A stretch of DNA of 64,000 bases from Verrucomicrobiota bacterium (GTDB lineage Bacteria > Verrucomicrobiota > Kiritimatiellia > SS1-B-03-39 > UBA6053), in assembly GCA_020831635.1 (NCBI GenBank), contig JAFIGC010000001.1, positions 57,217-121,216 of the forward strand, written 5' to 3'. Position numbers and translations under genes: made by a program. Below are positions 8,793-18,583 of the stretch, piece by piece. Under the pieces are notes generated by a model. That model was given only the letters and a program-made list of their open reading frames with translations, was not told the origin of the DNA and did not search any database. Numbering within the stretch: position 1 is the first letter of the stretch; every line of letters starts with the position of its first letter.

Positions 8793-9987
8793 ACAGGCTT
8801 TGCACCAGTGCCAGACTCGTCGCGATCTGCAAAATGTGGATAAGGGACATGAGGCTGGGGTGATATAGACGAACGCCGATCAGATAGCCCGCAGCGATCA
8901 GGATGAGGGGCCACAAGTGCCGAACGCGATTTTGGGCCAGTTCATAGTGCAGCACCACATGCACCAGTCCCAGCGGAGCCATGGCCAGTCCCATGTGGCG
9001 GACCATGGCGACGTGTTGGGGGGCCGGGTTTTGAATGCCGTAGAGCAGCCAGAGCAAAAGATCCGCCCCCAGCCAACATCCGGCCAAGGCGACCAAAATC
9101 AGGGCCAGGGTAAACGCGCAGGCCTTTTTCAGCAGATGAGGCGCCTGCCCCACGACCTTGGGGAACATGGCGGCGGCCACGGGAAGCGGGAGCCACAAAA
9201 TCATCCGCCCCAATACGGCGGCCCGGGCGAAATGTCCGGCGGCATCGGCGGGGAAAAATCGTTTGGCCAACACCACGTCCGCGGACATCAGCACCGCAAA
9301 CCCCAGCAGGGCGGGCATGGCTTTCAGCGTCGAACCCATTAGGGGAGGGTACGGGGATGGCGCGGAATCCCTTGGACCGTGCAAGCGCCGAAGGGCCCAC
9401 AGGCTGATGCCCAAGGCCATGCACATGCCCAAGCCATGGGCCAGCAGCGCCCAACCCGCGGTTTTCGCGCCCAGCAGGAGGCAAAACACCAAAAACACGG
9501 CCCGCGGCATAAACAGCAGACCGCTGCGCGCGGCCAGCCAGCCAAAACGCTGCAAACCCTGGAGGGCGGCGCCCGTGAGCAGTAAAAACAAATTCATGGC
9601 AATGATCAGCATGGCCAAAAGCACCGGGGCGCGGCGCGGCATGCCCAGCCAATCGCCCACGGAACCGGCAAACACAATGGAAAGCAGCATCAGCGCCGCG
9701 GCGACAAGCCCCAGTCGGCGAAACCAGCGACACAGCAGATGGTGGAGTTGGGCGTGACGACCCGATTGGTTGAGAACGGCAAATGCGCGGGTTATGGACA
9801 AGCCCAAGGCGCCCAGGGGCAGGGAGGTCATGTTGACGACCGCCAACAGGGCCACCAGCATGCCGTATTCACCGTCGGTGAGCCATCGTCCGGAAATGAA
9901 GTGATAGGCATAATTCCCGAAATGGCCGGCCAAGGTGGCCGCCATCATCAGGAAACTGTGCTGCCCCAATCGGTCCGGCTTGTTCAC
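8701..9987 (-). CDS. Polysaccharide/lipid flippase-like membrane protein (MOP superfamily)
   Basis: A 428-residue integral membrane protein with about 12 hydrophobic segments and short loops, as in Wzx-type oligosaccharide flippases. The opening (FGNYAYHFISGRWLTDGEYG) matches the N-terminal helix region of the polysaccharide biosynthesis family, which moves lipid-linked glycans or lipids across the inner membrane. It overlaps the upstream glycosyltransferase by 4 bases (ATGA), so the two are translationally coupled and probably act in one surface-glycan or glycolipid pathway. The C-terminal about 30 residues are encoded opposite the end of the pfkB gene. Confidence 0.8.
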   Translation of the reverse strand: MNKPDRLGQHSFLMMAATLAGHFGNYAYHFISGRWLTDGEYGMLVALLAVVNMTSLPLGALGLSITRAFAVLNQSGRHAQLHHLLCRWFRRLGLVAAALMLLSIVFAGSVGDWLGMPRRAPVLLAMLIIAMNLFLLLTGAALQGLQRFGWLAARSGLLFMPRAVFLVFCLLLGAKTAGWALLAHGLGMCMALGISLWALRRLHGPRDSAPSPYPPLMGSTLKAMPALLGFAVLMSADVVLAKRFFPADAAGHFARAAVLGRMILWLPLPVAAAMFPKVVGQAPHLLKKACAFTLALILVALAGCWLGADLLLWLLYGIQNPAPQHVAMVRHMGLAMAPLGLVHVVLHYELAQNRVRHLWPLILIAAGYLIGVRLYHPSLMSLIHILQIATSLALVQSLFTFLRETSSTTSLGCAPESLPGSDAPNGPD

Positions 9988-10787
9988 GAGAATCGGGTTC
10001 CCTTGTATATGGAGCGCATCCGTTCGGCGCGCCGTTCAAACAATCGCACGCCCAGGGTCTGGTCCCAGCAGCGCACCAGAAATTTCAAGGGAGAATGCAA
10101 CATGCGCAGGCGGGTGACCGCAAGAAACATTTCCATCGAGGTTCGAAAATAATGGACCTTGGAGCCGTCCACGTCCCGCCAGACCGTGGGGCGTTCTTCA
10201 ATGGGAAAGCCCGCGCGACGAATCTGGAAGAGCAGATCCACGTCAAAGGCCCATTGGGTCGCGCCCAGACGGGGGAGAATGCTTTCCATGACATTGCGGG
10301 TGAGGATTTTCGCGCCGCACTGGGTGTCGGTCACCTTGAATCCAAAATAGAGGCGGACCAGGGCGTTGAAAAAGCGTGAGGACACCAGGCGGGGCAGGGG
10401 TTGTTTGCGGGAGACATGCGAATCGGGCAACCAGCGGGACCCGATGACAATGCCCTCTTCCCGAAGTGAATCCGCCAAATGCAAGAAAGCCTCGGCGGGC
10501 ACGGACCCATCCGCATCCGTGAAACCGATTTTTTGGCCCTGGCTTTCCGCCATGCCCCGCATCAACGCGCCGCCTTTGCCCACCGGATCCGATATTTCCA
10601 CCAAACGGAGGTGGGCGAAGCGCGGTAAAAATTCCTTCCGCACCAGGTCGGCGGTTTCGTCACTGCTGCCATTGACAATCACGATCACTTCCGTCGAGCG
10701 ACCGGAAGTCGCCGTGGCGTAGTCTTCCAGCGTCGGCGCAATGCGTTGGGCTTCGTTGTAGGCGGGAATGAGAATGGACAGTTCCAT
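9984..10787 (-). CDS. Family 2 glycosyltransferase, dolichyl/polyprenyl-phosphate glucosyltransferase-like
   Basis: A 267-residue GT-A fold enzyme with the opening LSILIPAYNEAQRI, the nucleotide-binding loop VIVNGSSDETADLV, a DXD-like TDADGSVP near residue 95, and the acceptor-side QCGAKIL and WAFDVDLLFQIRRAGF. These are typical of DPG/DPM-synthase relatives that transfer a hexose from a nucleotide sugar to a polyprenyl phosphate. No C-terminal membrane helices are present, so it is a soluble or peripheral type. The gene precedes the flippase with a 4-base overlap; together they likely make and translocate a lipid-linked sugar. Confidence 0.87.
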   Translation of the reverse strand: MELSILIPAYNEAQRIAPTLEDYATATSGRSTEVIVIVNGSSDETADLVRKEFLPRFAHLRLVEISDPVGKGGALMRGMAESQGQKIGFTDADGSVPAEAFLHLADSLREEGIVIGSRWLPDSHVSRKQPLPRLVSSRFFNALVRLYFGFKVTDTQCGAKILTRNVMESILPRLGATQWAFDVDLLFQIRRAGFPIEERPTVWRDVDGSKVHYFRTSMEMFLAVTRLRMLHSPLKFLVRCWDQTLGVRLFERRAERMRSIYKGTRFS

Positions 10788-10953
10788 GCGCGTTACTATA
10801 GAGAAAAGCGGGGCCGTGTAAATACATCAGACGGCCTATGTTTTGATTGGTCGATGTTTTTCCCGGGTGCAACCGTCTTTCAATTTGTCCCCGATGTAAA
10901 AAATAATTGCATTTTTGCCTGTATTTTTCTCTGGAACGGCTATGATTTGAGGT

Positions 10954-12855
10954 ATGAATTTCTTCCGGTTTTTTCAAACGGACGCCATATCCCGACGGGA
11001 TTTCTCCGTATTCGTTTTCCCTTGGTCCGCAGTGGTGTTTTTGATCACCATTGTGGTCGTGAGGACTGTGACAAGAACCGGCGGGGAATTCAGCTTGGTC
11101 CAGGGTTGCTTGTTGTTCTTTTCTTTATTTTTACTTGGGTTTGGCTTGTTTTTCACCTTGAAACCCCCTTCACGGTCTGGGGGAAACGGGGGGAATGGTT
11201 CCCCCCCTGAAGACGTTCGCACACTCAAGTTGGACCTTGATCGCCAGAAGTTGGCGAGGGAAAAAGCGGTTTTGATGTTACGGGAAAGCCAAATCGCGGA
11301 AGCGCGCGCCCGCCACCAGACCCAACGATTGCACGCGGTTTTTCAACAATTGAACCATCCCGCCGGATTTTTGGATGAAACCGGGCACATCCTCGATTTG
11401 AATGATGCCGGGACTGAACTGATCGGTCAATCCGTGGAAGAAGTTCGGGGAAATTACATTGCCTCGATACCCGCTTTGGGCGGGGAGGCCGTGTTCAACC
11501 CCCAACTGCGCCGGGCGGCGTTAGGGGAAACCGTAAAATTTCAACAGGAAGTGCATACTTCCGATCAGAACAGCCATATGATCGCCATGTCGTTGAAGCC
11601 CGTGCCGGGAGACGACGGCAAAGTCGTCCTGTTGATTTGGGAAGGGCATGACATCACCGAGCGGGTTCGTGCCGAAGAAGCTCTTCAGGAAACATTCCAT
11701 CAGTTCCAACAAAGCCAGAAAATGGAGGCCATCGGACGGTTGGCCGGGGGGATTGCCCATGATTTCAACAATCTGCTCACCTCCATCTTGGGCTTCAGCA
11801 ACATGGCCCTGGAGCAATTGTCCCCCGAGGATGAAGTCATCGAGGATTTGGGAGAGGTGATTCAGGCCGCCACTCGTGCACAGAATCTTACCCAAAAGCT
11901 TCTGGCCCTTTCCAGGAAGGACGTGCCGGACAGCCAACCCGTGGATTTGAACAAACTGCTGCGCGAAATGGACCACCTGATCCGGGTGTCGTTGACCGAC
12001 AACGTCGAATTGGTGGCGAATCTCAGCGAAGATCCCTGCATGATTCTCGCGGATCCCACCTCCATGGAGCAAGTGATTTTGAATTTGGCCGTAAATGCAC
12101 GGGATTCCATGCCCAAGGGTGGACGTTTTTATCTGAGTACCGGTCTGGAGGAGGTTCGCGCGGGCATGATCGGCATCATTCCCGAACTTTCGCAGGGGAT
12201 GTATAATTATTTGTCCGTCCGCGACACCGGATGTGGCATGAGCGACGATATTCTGGAGCATGTGTTCGAACCGTTTTTCACCACCAAGGAATCGGGGCAG
12301 GGCACCGGGTTGGGGCTTTCCACGGTGTATGCCATCGTCAAACAATATTCGGGGGGAATCGAACTCAAAAGCGAACCCGGGGTGGGGACGGAATTCAGAA
12401 TTTATTTTCCGTACTACAGCCACGTTGAGCAAATGATGCTCGATTTGCCCGAAGAACTCAAGGCCACCCCTCTGCCCACGGGCACGGAAACCGTACTCAT
12501 GGTCGAAGATGAAGACGGGGTTCGGCGCATGGGCGTCCGCATGATCGAATCGCTGGGGTACAAAATTCTCTTGGCCAAGGACGGGGAGGAAGGCGTTCGG
12601 GTCGCCGAGGAATACGAGGGCACCATCGACTTGATTGTCACCGATGTGGTCATGCCGAATTTAAGTGGGCCGGAAATGATCGACCGGCTGCGCCTGAGCA
12701 AGGGGCATATTCCCCACCTGTACGTATCCGGCTTTACCATGGACAAGCTGAAGGAACACGGCGCCGATGATTCGGAGCAAAACCTCTTGAGGAAGCCCTA
12801 CAATCGGGAGACGCTGGCCCGCAGGATGCGTCAGATTTTGGACGGTCAGGTTTAA
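10954..12855 (+). CDS. Membrane hybrid histidine kinase (PAS-HisKA-HATPase-REC)
   Basis: This 633-residue sensor has two N-terminal membrane helices (about residues 18-42 and 47-70), a short coiled linker, a PAS domain (about 115-235), and a HisKA dimerisation domain with the phospho-accepting His in GGIAHDFNNLLTS (about 269). The ATPase domain carries N (NLAVNARDSMPKGG), G1 (RDTGCGM), F and G2 (GTGLGLSTVYAIV) boxes, and a C-terminal receiver domain carries the phosphate-accepting Asp in IVTDVVMPN (about 562). Output is probably through phosphorelay to a separate regulator, because no DNA-binding domain is fused and no partner gene is adjacent. The input signal is unknown. Confidence 0.93.
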   Translation: MNFFRFFQTDAISRRDFSVFVFPWSAVVFLITIVVVRTVTRTGGEFSLVQGCLLFFSLFLLGFGLFFTLKPPSRSGGNGGNGSPPEDVRTLKLDLDRQKLAREKAVLMLRESQIAEARARHQTQRLHAVFQQLNHPAGFLDETGHILDLNDAGTELIGQSVEEVRGNYIASIPALGGEAVFNPQLRRAALGETVKFQQEVHTSDQNSHMIAMSLKPVPGDDGKVVLLIWEGHDITERVRAEEALQETFHQFQQSQKMEAIGRLAGGIAHDFNNLLTSILGFSNMALEQLSPEDEVIEDLGEVIQAATRAQNLTQKLLALSRKDVPDSQPVDLNKLLREMDHLIRVSLTDNVELVANLSEDPCMILADPTSMEQVILNLAVNARDSMPKGGRFYLSTGLEEVRAGMIGIIPELSQGMYNYLSVRDTGCGMSDDILEHVFEPFFTTKESGQGTGLGLSTVYAIVKQYSGGIELKSEPGVGTEFRIYFPYYSHVEQMMLDLPEELKATPLPTGTETVLMVEDEDGVRRMGVRMIESLGYKILLAKDGEEGVRVAEEYEGTIDLIVTDVVMPNLSGPEMIDRLRLSKGHIPHLYVSGFTMDKLKEHGADDSEQNLLRKPYNRETLARRMRQILDGQV

Positions 12856-12861
12856 AAAAGG

Positions 12862-14022
12862 TCAACCAATGCTCACGCCCAACCGTTCGAGCGCGTCTTT
12901 GGCGGTTTGCGTGGGGAGCAATTCGAAACTCCGCTCCAGATCGCGTCGCGCCTGGGTATGGCGTCCGGCCTTTTCGTGGAGCAGTCCCCGCTCCAGATGG
13001 AAGAGAAACCATTCGGAATTGAGTTGAATGGCCTGGTCCCAGGCCCGGAGCGCGGCATTGGGGTTGTTCATGGCCTCGTGCGCCTTGGCTTCCAGTCCAT
13101 GAAAAAGCGCTTCGCGGGGTTCCACGTTTTGGGCTTCGTTGGCAAGTCGCAAGGCTTCTTGATGGCGGTTGTTTTTCAGCGCCTCCAGTCCTTGGTCATA
13201 CAATTCGTAAGCGGGGGCCCGGTCGCGAAGGTTTCGCGTGCGCACGCGATATTCGTTTTCCCCGATGTAGCCGTTTTCGGAGCGGTTGCGCTCTATCGCT
13301 TCCCGATTGCGGCGCACCCGTTCGACCGAAGCCGGATGCGAGGCCAGCCAGCCGCCGGCGCTGCGTTGGTTTTCCGCGAACATTTCCTGCAGGGTTACGG
13401 CCCCGACGGGGTCGTAACCGGCGTCCACCATGTAGAGGATGCCATAATAATCGGCCTCGATTTCCGCGGCGCGGCTGTAGCGAAGCAGGCCAAGGCCTCC
13501 GGCGAGGCCGCCAACGGTTTGCACGATGTCTCCCCGGTTTTCCCCGGCCAGTCCCGCGGCTCCGGCCACGCCCAATTGCAGCATCATGCCGCGTTGCATT
13601 TGCTGGGCGGAGTGACGCGCGGCGACATGCACGATTTCGTGGGCGAGCACCGCGGCCAATTCGCTTTCATTGCGCAGGGACTTCAACAGACCGCGGTTAA
13701 TGGCGATTTTCCCGCCGGGCATGGCCCAGGCGTTCCACGTGCTGTCGTTGAGAACCACGAATTCATAGGGGAGGTGGGGCCGGTCGCTCACCCGGGCCAA
13801 TTTTTCGCCGACTTCCCGGACATAGCGGGTCAGTTCGTCGTCCAAGAGGTACGGGCCGCCCTGCAATTGCTGTTGGTAGCCGTAGTTGTCCCTGCCCAGG
13901 GCAATCTCTTGTTGCTCGCTAATCAAAGCGAGTTCAGACCGTCCGGTGACCGGATTGGTGGCGCATCCGTAGATGAGGAGGCCGAGGAGCAAAGCGCTGA
14001 GAAAGATTCTTAGGGGTTTCAT
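12862..14022 (-). CDS. M48-family metalloprotease lipoprotein with C-terminal TPR
   Basis: A 386-residue periplasmic protease of the BepA/YfgC type. The N-terminus is a lipoprotein signal ending LLIYGC (Cys20 acylated). The M48 domain has the zinc motif HEIVH at residues 128-132 and the third-ligand Glu in EIEADYYG about 187. The C-terminal about 110 residues form TPR-like helical repeats. BepA-type proteases degrade or assist misassembled outer-membrane barrel proteins, so a role in envelope quality control is inferred. It converges on the histidine-kinase gene with only 6 bp between stops. Confidence 0.9.
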   Translation of the reverse strand: MKPLRIFLSALLLGLLIYGCATNPVTGRSELALISEQQEIALGRDNYGYQQQLQGGPYLLDDELTRYVREVGEKLARVSDRPHLPYEFVVLNDSTWNAWAMPGGKIAINRGLLKSLRNESELAAVLAHEIVHVAARHSAQQMQRGMMLQLGVAGAAGLAGENRGDIVQTVGGLAGGLGLLRYSRAAEIEADYYGILYMVDAGYDPVGAVTLQEMFAENQRSAGGWLASHPASVERVRRNREAIERNRSENGYIGENEYRVRTRNLRDRAPAYELYDQGLEALKNNRHQEALRLANEAQNVEPREALFHGLEAKAHEAMNNPNAALRAWDQAIQLNSEWFLFHLERGLLHEKAGRHTQARRDLERSFELLPTQTAKDALERLGVSIG

Positions 14023-14153
14023 AGGTATATTTTACCCCATGATTGCCGGTTTAGCGATACCTAGACTTGCATTTTTTTAGAATATCAACATAGGTCCATT
14101 CATTCACATGATTTCGTGAGTCCATTTATCCAACCCAAACGGAGTGAATTCCC

Positions 14154-14681
14154 ATGCAAAAAATCACCATTCTCGTCGGCGTTCTTTTGAGTCTGCTCGG
14201 CCTTGTTGGCTATTCTCTGACCGCTTTTGAACACATTACGGCAGGTTTCCCCCTGTTTTTTGGCCTTCCCATCGCCTATTGCGGTTGGGCGGCCATCAAA
14301 AACCCCGAAAAAAACAAGCTCTACATGCACATTGCCGTGGGATGCGCGGCTTTCCTGTTTTTGGGGTCGGTCACCCGTTTGCCTTGGATTGGCGGACACG
14401 AAGACCAAAAAGTCCTCAACAAAGCCGTATCCCTGTGGGGTACCGCATTTTTGACGTTCCTGTTGCTGGGGGTGTACATCCAGTCTTTCTTAAAGGCCCG
14501 CAGCGGGCCGTCTGTTGGCGAAACGCCCACACAGACGCCTTCCGCCCAATTCAACCAAGCCGCGGAAGCGGTGCCCGCTCCTGGAAACAATGCCGACGCC
14601 CCGGCGGAAGCCTCGTCCGAGACCACTTCGGAAACCCCTGAATTGCAATCCGCTCCTCCCGAAAACACCGATAAATCCTGA
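14154..14681 (+). CDS. Four-helix membrane protein, unknown function
   Basis: A 175-residue protein with four hydrophobic segments (about residues 5-24, 30-48, 58-75 and 88-110), followed by a hydrophilic Pro/Ala/Glu/Thr-rich tail of about 65 residues that is probably unstructured and cytosolic or periplasmic. No family was recognised. The start has a GGAG Shine-Dalgarno at 14140-14143. The gene is 38 bp upstream of a small secreted barrel protein on the same strand and may be cotranscribed with it. Confidence 0.6.
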   Translation: MQKITILVGVLLSLLGLVGYSLTAFEHITAGFPLFFGLPIAYCGWAAIKNPEKNKLYMHIAVGCAAFLFLGSVTRLPWIGGHEDQKVLNKAVSLWGTAFLTFLLLGVYIQSFLKARSGPSVGETPTQTPSAQFNQAAEAVPAPGNNADAPAEASSETTSETPELQSAPPENTDKS

Positions 14682-14719
14682 ACAAACCTCCCCAACCCGC
14701 CTCCTCTCCTCAAATCACT

Positions 14720-15217
14720 ATGAAAAAATTCTTTTTCTGTCTTACCGTTTTCTGCCTTCATCTGTCCGCATCCGCCACGGATGTGGCTGGCACGATCAAA
14801 CAGCACAGCGAACACAGCGCCATGCCGGATCGTCCCTATGGGAAAAATGACAATTCCTTTGGCGCCTACATGGAGTTTTTCGAAGGACCCGCCGGTTGGC
14901 GGATCGGGGCCGCTTTTTCTGACGATCTCAGCGGCCCCTTTGAAGCGGATCGCGTGATTACCCCGGAAATCACCCTGTTGTTTCAGGACGGCGCGTGGGA
15001 GGCCGGGGTTTCGGTGTTGAAAGATTATCTGAAAATCGAGGATAACACCGGATGGAAAAGCACGTATTTCCAATTTCAATTGGGCTTGAACATGCCTTTT
15101 GGTAAAAAAGGCAGCGTCGGAATTCATACCTTTTACCCCTTTGAATCCTGGGGTAAATTGAGTGAATTCAAGTTTGACGACTTGGATTTCGGCATCACCG
15201 TCCGCTACCGTTTCTAA
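14720..15217 (+). CDS. Small outer-membrane beta-barrel-like protein
   Basis: A 165-residue protein with a signal peptide (MKKFFFCLTVFCLHLSASA). The mature part alternates aromatic and polar residues in short strands and ends GITVRYRF, with a terminal Phe as in substrates of the barrel-assembly machinery. It is too short for a porin and more like an 8-strand OmpW/OmpX-size barrel. It sits between the four-helix membrane protein and the RdgC-like gene on the same strand, with spacings of 38 and 20 bp. Function unknown. Confidence 0.6.
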   Translation: MKKFFFCLTVFCLHLSASATDVAGTIKQHSEHSAMPDRPYGKNDNSFGAYMEFFEGPAGWRIGAAFSDDLSGPFEADRVITPEITLLFQDGAWEAGVSVLKDYLKIEDNTGWKSTYFQFQLGLNMPFGKKGSVGIHTFYPFESWGKLSEFKFDDLDFGITVRYRF

Positions 15218-15237
15218 TTTCTTTCCTCTGATCCATT

Positions 15238-16341
15238 ATGCCTTTTGAATCCGGTGCCGTCAGTTTCCGCATGTATCATCTTTCCCGGGCCTTGCCCGAA
15301 CGCGTCTTGGACGGGTTTCTGCAACGGGTGGCGCCGCCTCTGGACACCGTGCGGGATCAGTCCGTGTATGGATGGGTGACGGGGCGCTACCTGCTGGACC
15401 GCAAAATTGACGAAGTGAATGCCTATTACGGCGGATGGCTTCGACTCTGTCTTTTGCAGGCGGAGCGCAAAATCCCGGCCAGTCTGCTGCGGGCGGAAGT
15501 CATGCAGGAAGAACTCATCCGCCTGTCCGTCAGTGGCAATGAATCGCTGGCCCGGCGCGAAAAACAGGAAATGAAACAGGAAATCATGGATCGACTGTTG
15601 CCCACGATGCCGCCGCAGCTCAAGGGGATGACCTTTGTGCACAGGGAAGGGCAGGCCGATTTGTTCGCGGAAACCTTGGCCGAAAAACAAGTCGATGTCT
15701 TCGTCAGCTATCTGCGGGAGGCCATTGGCTTTACCCCCGATGTGGTCACCCCCGAATCCCTGGCCATGCGATTGGGCCATACGGACGCCAGGGAATGGGC
15801 GCCATGCAGTTTCAGCGAAAACGTGGAGCCGGAACGCACTTCCCCAGTGGCGGGGCACGATTTCATGACCTGGCTCTGGTTTCAATCTGAAATGAATCCC
15901 GACAAAGTGCCGGCGGCGGACGAAGGGACGGTGGGCGTATTGGTCGAGGGGCCGCTGACCTTGGTCATGGAAGGCGGCGGCGCGCATGAGATCAGTCTAC
16001 GCAAGGGCAATCCCACCGTGAGCGCGGAAGCCAAGGCCGGACTGGAAGCGGGGAAAAAACTGCGCAAGGCCACCATCAATTTGGTTCGCGGCGATCAGGT
16101 CTGGCGTTTTGGCTTGGACGGAGAAACTTTCGCGGTGCGCAGCCTCAAGCTCGTGACCAGCGAAGGAGTGGTGGACGCCATAAGCCGTTTCCAGGACCGC
16201 ATGCTGCAAGTGGAGGTCATCAAAGATTTGCTGATCGGCTTGTACAAGGCGTTTCTGGATGTAAGGAAAGACCCCAAACTTTGGAGCCAGACGGTCAAGG
16301 AAATGCAGGAGTGGGTTCAGAAACGGAATGTGACCTTTTAG
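15238..16341 (+). CDS. rdgC: RdgC-like recombination-associated protein
   Basis: The 367-residue protein resembles RdgC, a ring-shaped double-strand DNA-binding protein that limits RecA function and affects recombination. Features in common are an N-terminal domain with the YHLSRALPE start and a GW turn, an ERKIPASLLR segment, the Lys/Glu-rich helix REKQEMKQEIMDRLLPTMPP near residues 102-122, then LFAETLAEKQVDVFVSYLREAIGF and a HDFMTWLWFQSEMN segment as seen in longer RdgC homologues. It is longer than E. coli RdgC (303). The identification rests on pattern memory, so it is moderate. Its stop overlaps the stop of the convergent kinase gene by 4 bases. Confidence 0.65.
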   Translation: MPFESGAVSFRMYHLSRALPERVLDGFLQRVAPPLDTVRDQSVYGWVTGRYLLDRKIDEVNAYYGGWLRLCLLQAERKIPASLLRAEVMQEELIRLSVSGNESLARREKQEMKQEIMDRLLPTMPPQLKGMTFVHREGQADLFAETLAEKQVDVFVSYLREAIGFTPDVVTPESLAMRLGHTDAREWAPCSFSENVEPERTSPVAGHDFMTWLWFQSEMNPDKVPAADEGTVGVLVEGPLTLVMEGGGAHEISLRKGNPTVSAEAKAGLEAGKKLRKATINLVRGDQVWRFGLDGETFAVRSLKLVTSEGVVDAISRFQDRMLQVEVIKDLLIGLYKAFLDVRKDPKLWSQTVKEMQEWVQKRNVTF

Positions 16342-18563
16342 TACTCCATCCCCGAATCCAGACGCTCCACGGGAGAAAAAGGTTGGAGCGGACTGGAGAT
16401 TTCGCGCAGGATGGCATTGGCGAGGTCGGTTTCGGCTGCTTGCAGATAAAAGCGGGCGGCTTCGTTGTGGCCGGAATTCAGGGCGATTAAGCCCCGGTAG
16501 ATATCGTGGTGTGGCTTGGTCATGGGCTCCAGCCGATTGAGGATTTCCCGATGGTTCAGTTGGGCAAACAGGATGGTTTGCTCCACGCTGCCCCGTTCCG
16601 TGCCATTGGGCGCCAGGACCGGTTTGGCCACCAACATGCCGTCGGGCAACACGTCGCGGATGCGAACGGTTTGGGGACCGCCGCGCAACCACAGGCTGGT
16701 TTCCCGTCCAATTAGGCTTCTGTAGGAGTCCAGAATTTCCGAGGGAACGGACTGCAAGGCGGCGATTTCACGTCTCAAGGCGGCTACATCCGCGGCCATG
16801 GCGAAGAGGGAGGGCCGTTCGGCGGCCGCATCCACGGCTTGAAGGGCGTACCCGTAATCCCTGGAAATAATGGAAGGGGTGATATCCCGCAACAGGTCCA
16901 GGTACTGGGCTTTGGAAATGGCGGTTTCGGATTCGCGGCGGCTGGTTTCCTCGTCTTCCCAAGCCTGGATGCGACGCAAGAGTCGTTCTTTTTCACCCGC
17001 CATTTCATTGGGAAAACCGCCGGCAAAGCGTTGGATGTATTCGCGGGCGGCCTCCGCGCCTTCCGATTGGAGAATGTCCATGGCATTGCCCCGGAGCCTG
17101 CGACGTTGCTCGGCCACGGCCTCGTCCCGGGCTTCGCGAATGCGGAAAATTTGTCTGGCCACCTGATTGGCCAAGGGATGTTCCTCCACGAGGTCGGCGA
17201 TATCCAGCAACTTGGCCAAAACCTCGTCATGGGCGTTGGGATTGCGTTCATATTCCAGGATGGCCCGGGTGAAAATCCGATTCAGTTCCCCGTAATCCCG
17301 ATCCGGCTCATCTTCCAAGTTGGCCAGCGGGATGGGCGTGGGGGTGGCCTGCGCCATGTTCGGGCGGGAGGACTGGGGACGGGGAAGTAATTGGTGGAGC
17401 ACGGCGATGCCGGCAAAGCCCAACACCAACCCGGCCGCGATGGACAGGGCGATCCCTTGAGTTCTTGAGACGCGGGGGGGGGGGCGTGCGGACCGATGAT
17501 GCGTGACCACGGTTTCGCGCTCTGCCGACGGTGTTTCCTGCGATTCCACGCCCTTGTCAAATTCAGGGTCCAATTCAACGGTCGTCTCCCCGTCCGGCGG
17601 GGCCACCGGGTCGCCTTTTCCATTCATGGCGTCTTCGATGCATTCCAAAATGCCGGCCCAGTCTTCAAAACGATTTTCCGGATTTCTGGCCAAAAGTCTT
17701 GCGAGGAGGTGGCAACTCCGCTGCGAAATTCCCGGCATCAGGGCCCGTGGGTCTTCGAGTTTTTCCTGGCCATGCCGTTTCAAGGTTTTCAGGTAACTGC
17801 TGTCCTCGAAAGGGACCTTGCCGGTCAACATGTGGTAGAACGTCATGCCCAGACTGAACATGTCCGAACGGGTGTCAATGTTTCGCGGACTGTCGATCTG
17901 CTCGGGACTCATGTAATTCGGCGTGCCCAGCAAGGTGTCCACATGGGTGGTGGGGTCGCGTTCCAACATGTTCTTCGAAAGTCCCATGTCCAGCACCTTT
18001 GCGTGCAGGGTCGGGGTGATCATGATGTTCGCGGGTTTGATGTCGCGATGAATGATGTCCTTCTGGTCCGAGGCGTATTGTAGGGCCAGGGCCACCTGTC
18101 GGATGATTTTCAGGGATTCGGCTTCGGACATCACCCCCTCGCGTTCCAGCCACTCTTCCAAGCTTTCCCCGGCCATGTAGGCCATGGCCATGAAATACAC
18201 GCCATTGTCTTCGCCCGCATCATACGCGGCGACAATGTTGGGATGGTCGAGTTTGGCCTGATAGTGGACCTCCTTGAGGAAACGCACCACAAAAGAATTT
18301 TGGCGGGTGAACTGCGCCGGCAGCAGCTTCAGGGCCACGTCCCGCTCCAGGGACAACTGACGGGCCAAATAGACCTCGCCCATGCCGCCTTGGCCAATTT
18401 TGTGTTTGATCAAAAATCCGCCCACCACGAAACCGGGTCCCAGGGTTTGTTTCGGCACCGTGATTTCGCCATCGCATTCCGGGCAACACAGGCTGGAGCC
18501 CATCGCATTGGCGTTAATGCGAAGTTTGGCGTTACAGTGGTTGCAATGAAAGGTGACCAGCAT
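16338..18563 (-). CDS. Membrane Ser/Thr protein kinase with N-terminal zinc ribbon
   Basis: A 741-residue PknB-like kinase. It begins with a small zinc ribbon (C7xxC10 ... C27xxC30). The kinase domain spans about residues 47-310 with GQGGMGEVYLA (P-loop), VALKLLP (ATP Lys), HRDIKPANIM (catalytic loop), DMG in place of DFG, and GTPNYMSPEQ. An acidic linker leads to one membrane helix (about 370-390) and a long, helical, Glu/Arg-rich extracytoplasmic region that may sense or bind partners. The DMG variant keeps the magnesium Asp, so activity is expected. Kinases of this build are common in Verrucomicrobiota and Planctomycetota. It lies 20 bp downstream of the GspE-N-like gene and is probably cotranscribed with it. 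Confidence 0.92.
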   Translation of the reverse strand: MLVTFHCNHCNAKLRINANAMGSSLCCPECDGEITVPKQTLGPGFVVGGFLIKHKIGQGGMGEVYLARQLSLERDVALKLLPAQFTRQNSFVVRFLKEVHYQAKLDHPNIVAAYDAGEDNGVYFMAMAYMAGESLEEWLEREGVMSEAESLKIIRQVALALQYASDQKDIIHRDIKPANIMITPTLHAKVLDMGLSKNMLERDPTTHVDTLLGTPNYMSPEQIDSPRNIDTRSDMFSLGMTFYHMLTGKVPFEDSSYLKTLKRHGQEKLEDPRALMPGISQRSCHLLARLLARNPENRFEDWAGILECIEDAMNGKGDPVAPPDGETTVELDPEFDKGVESQETPSAERETVVTHHRSARPPPRVSRTQGIALSIAAGLVLGFAGIAVLHQLLPRPQSSRPNMAQATPTPIPLANLEDEPDRDYGELNRIFTRAILEYERNPNAHDEVLAKLLDIADLVEEHPLANQVARQIFRIREARDEAVAEQRRRLRGNAMDILQSEGAEAAREYIQRFAGGFPNEMAGEKERLLRRIQAWEDEETSRRESETAISKAQYLDLLRDITPSIISRDYGYALQAVDAAAERPSLFAMAADVAALRREIAALQSVPSEILDSYRSLIGRETSLWLRGGPQTVRIRDVLPDGMLVAKPVLAPNGTERGSVEQTILFAQLNHREILNRLEPMTKPHHDIYRGLIALNSGHNEAARFYLQAAETDLANAILREISSPLQPFSPVERLDSGMEY

Positions 18564-18583
18564 GAAAATAGGGTGCGGGGGGC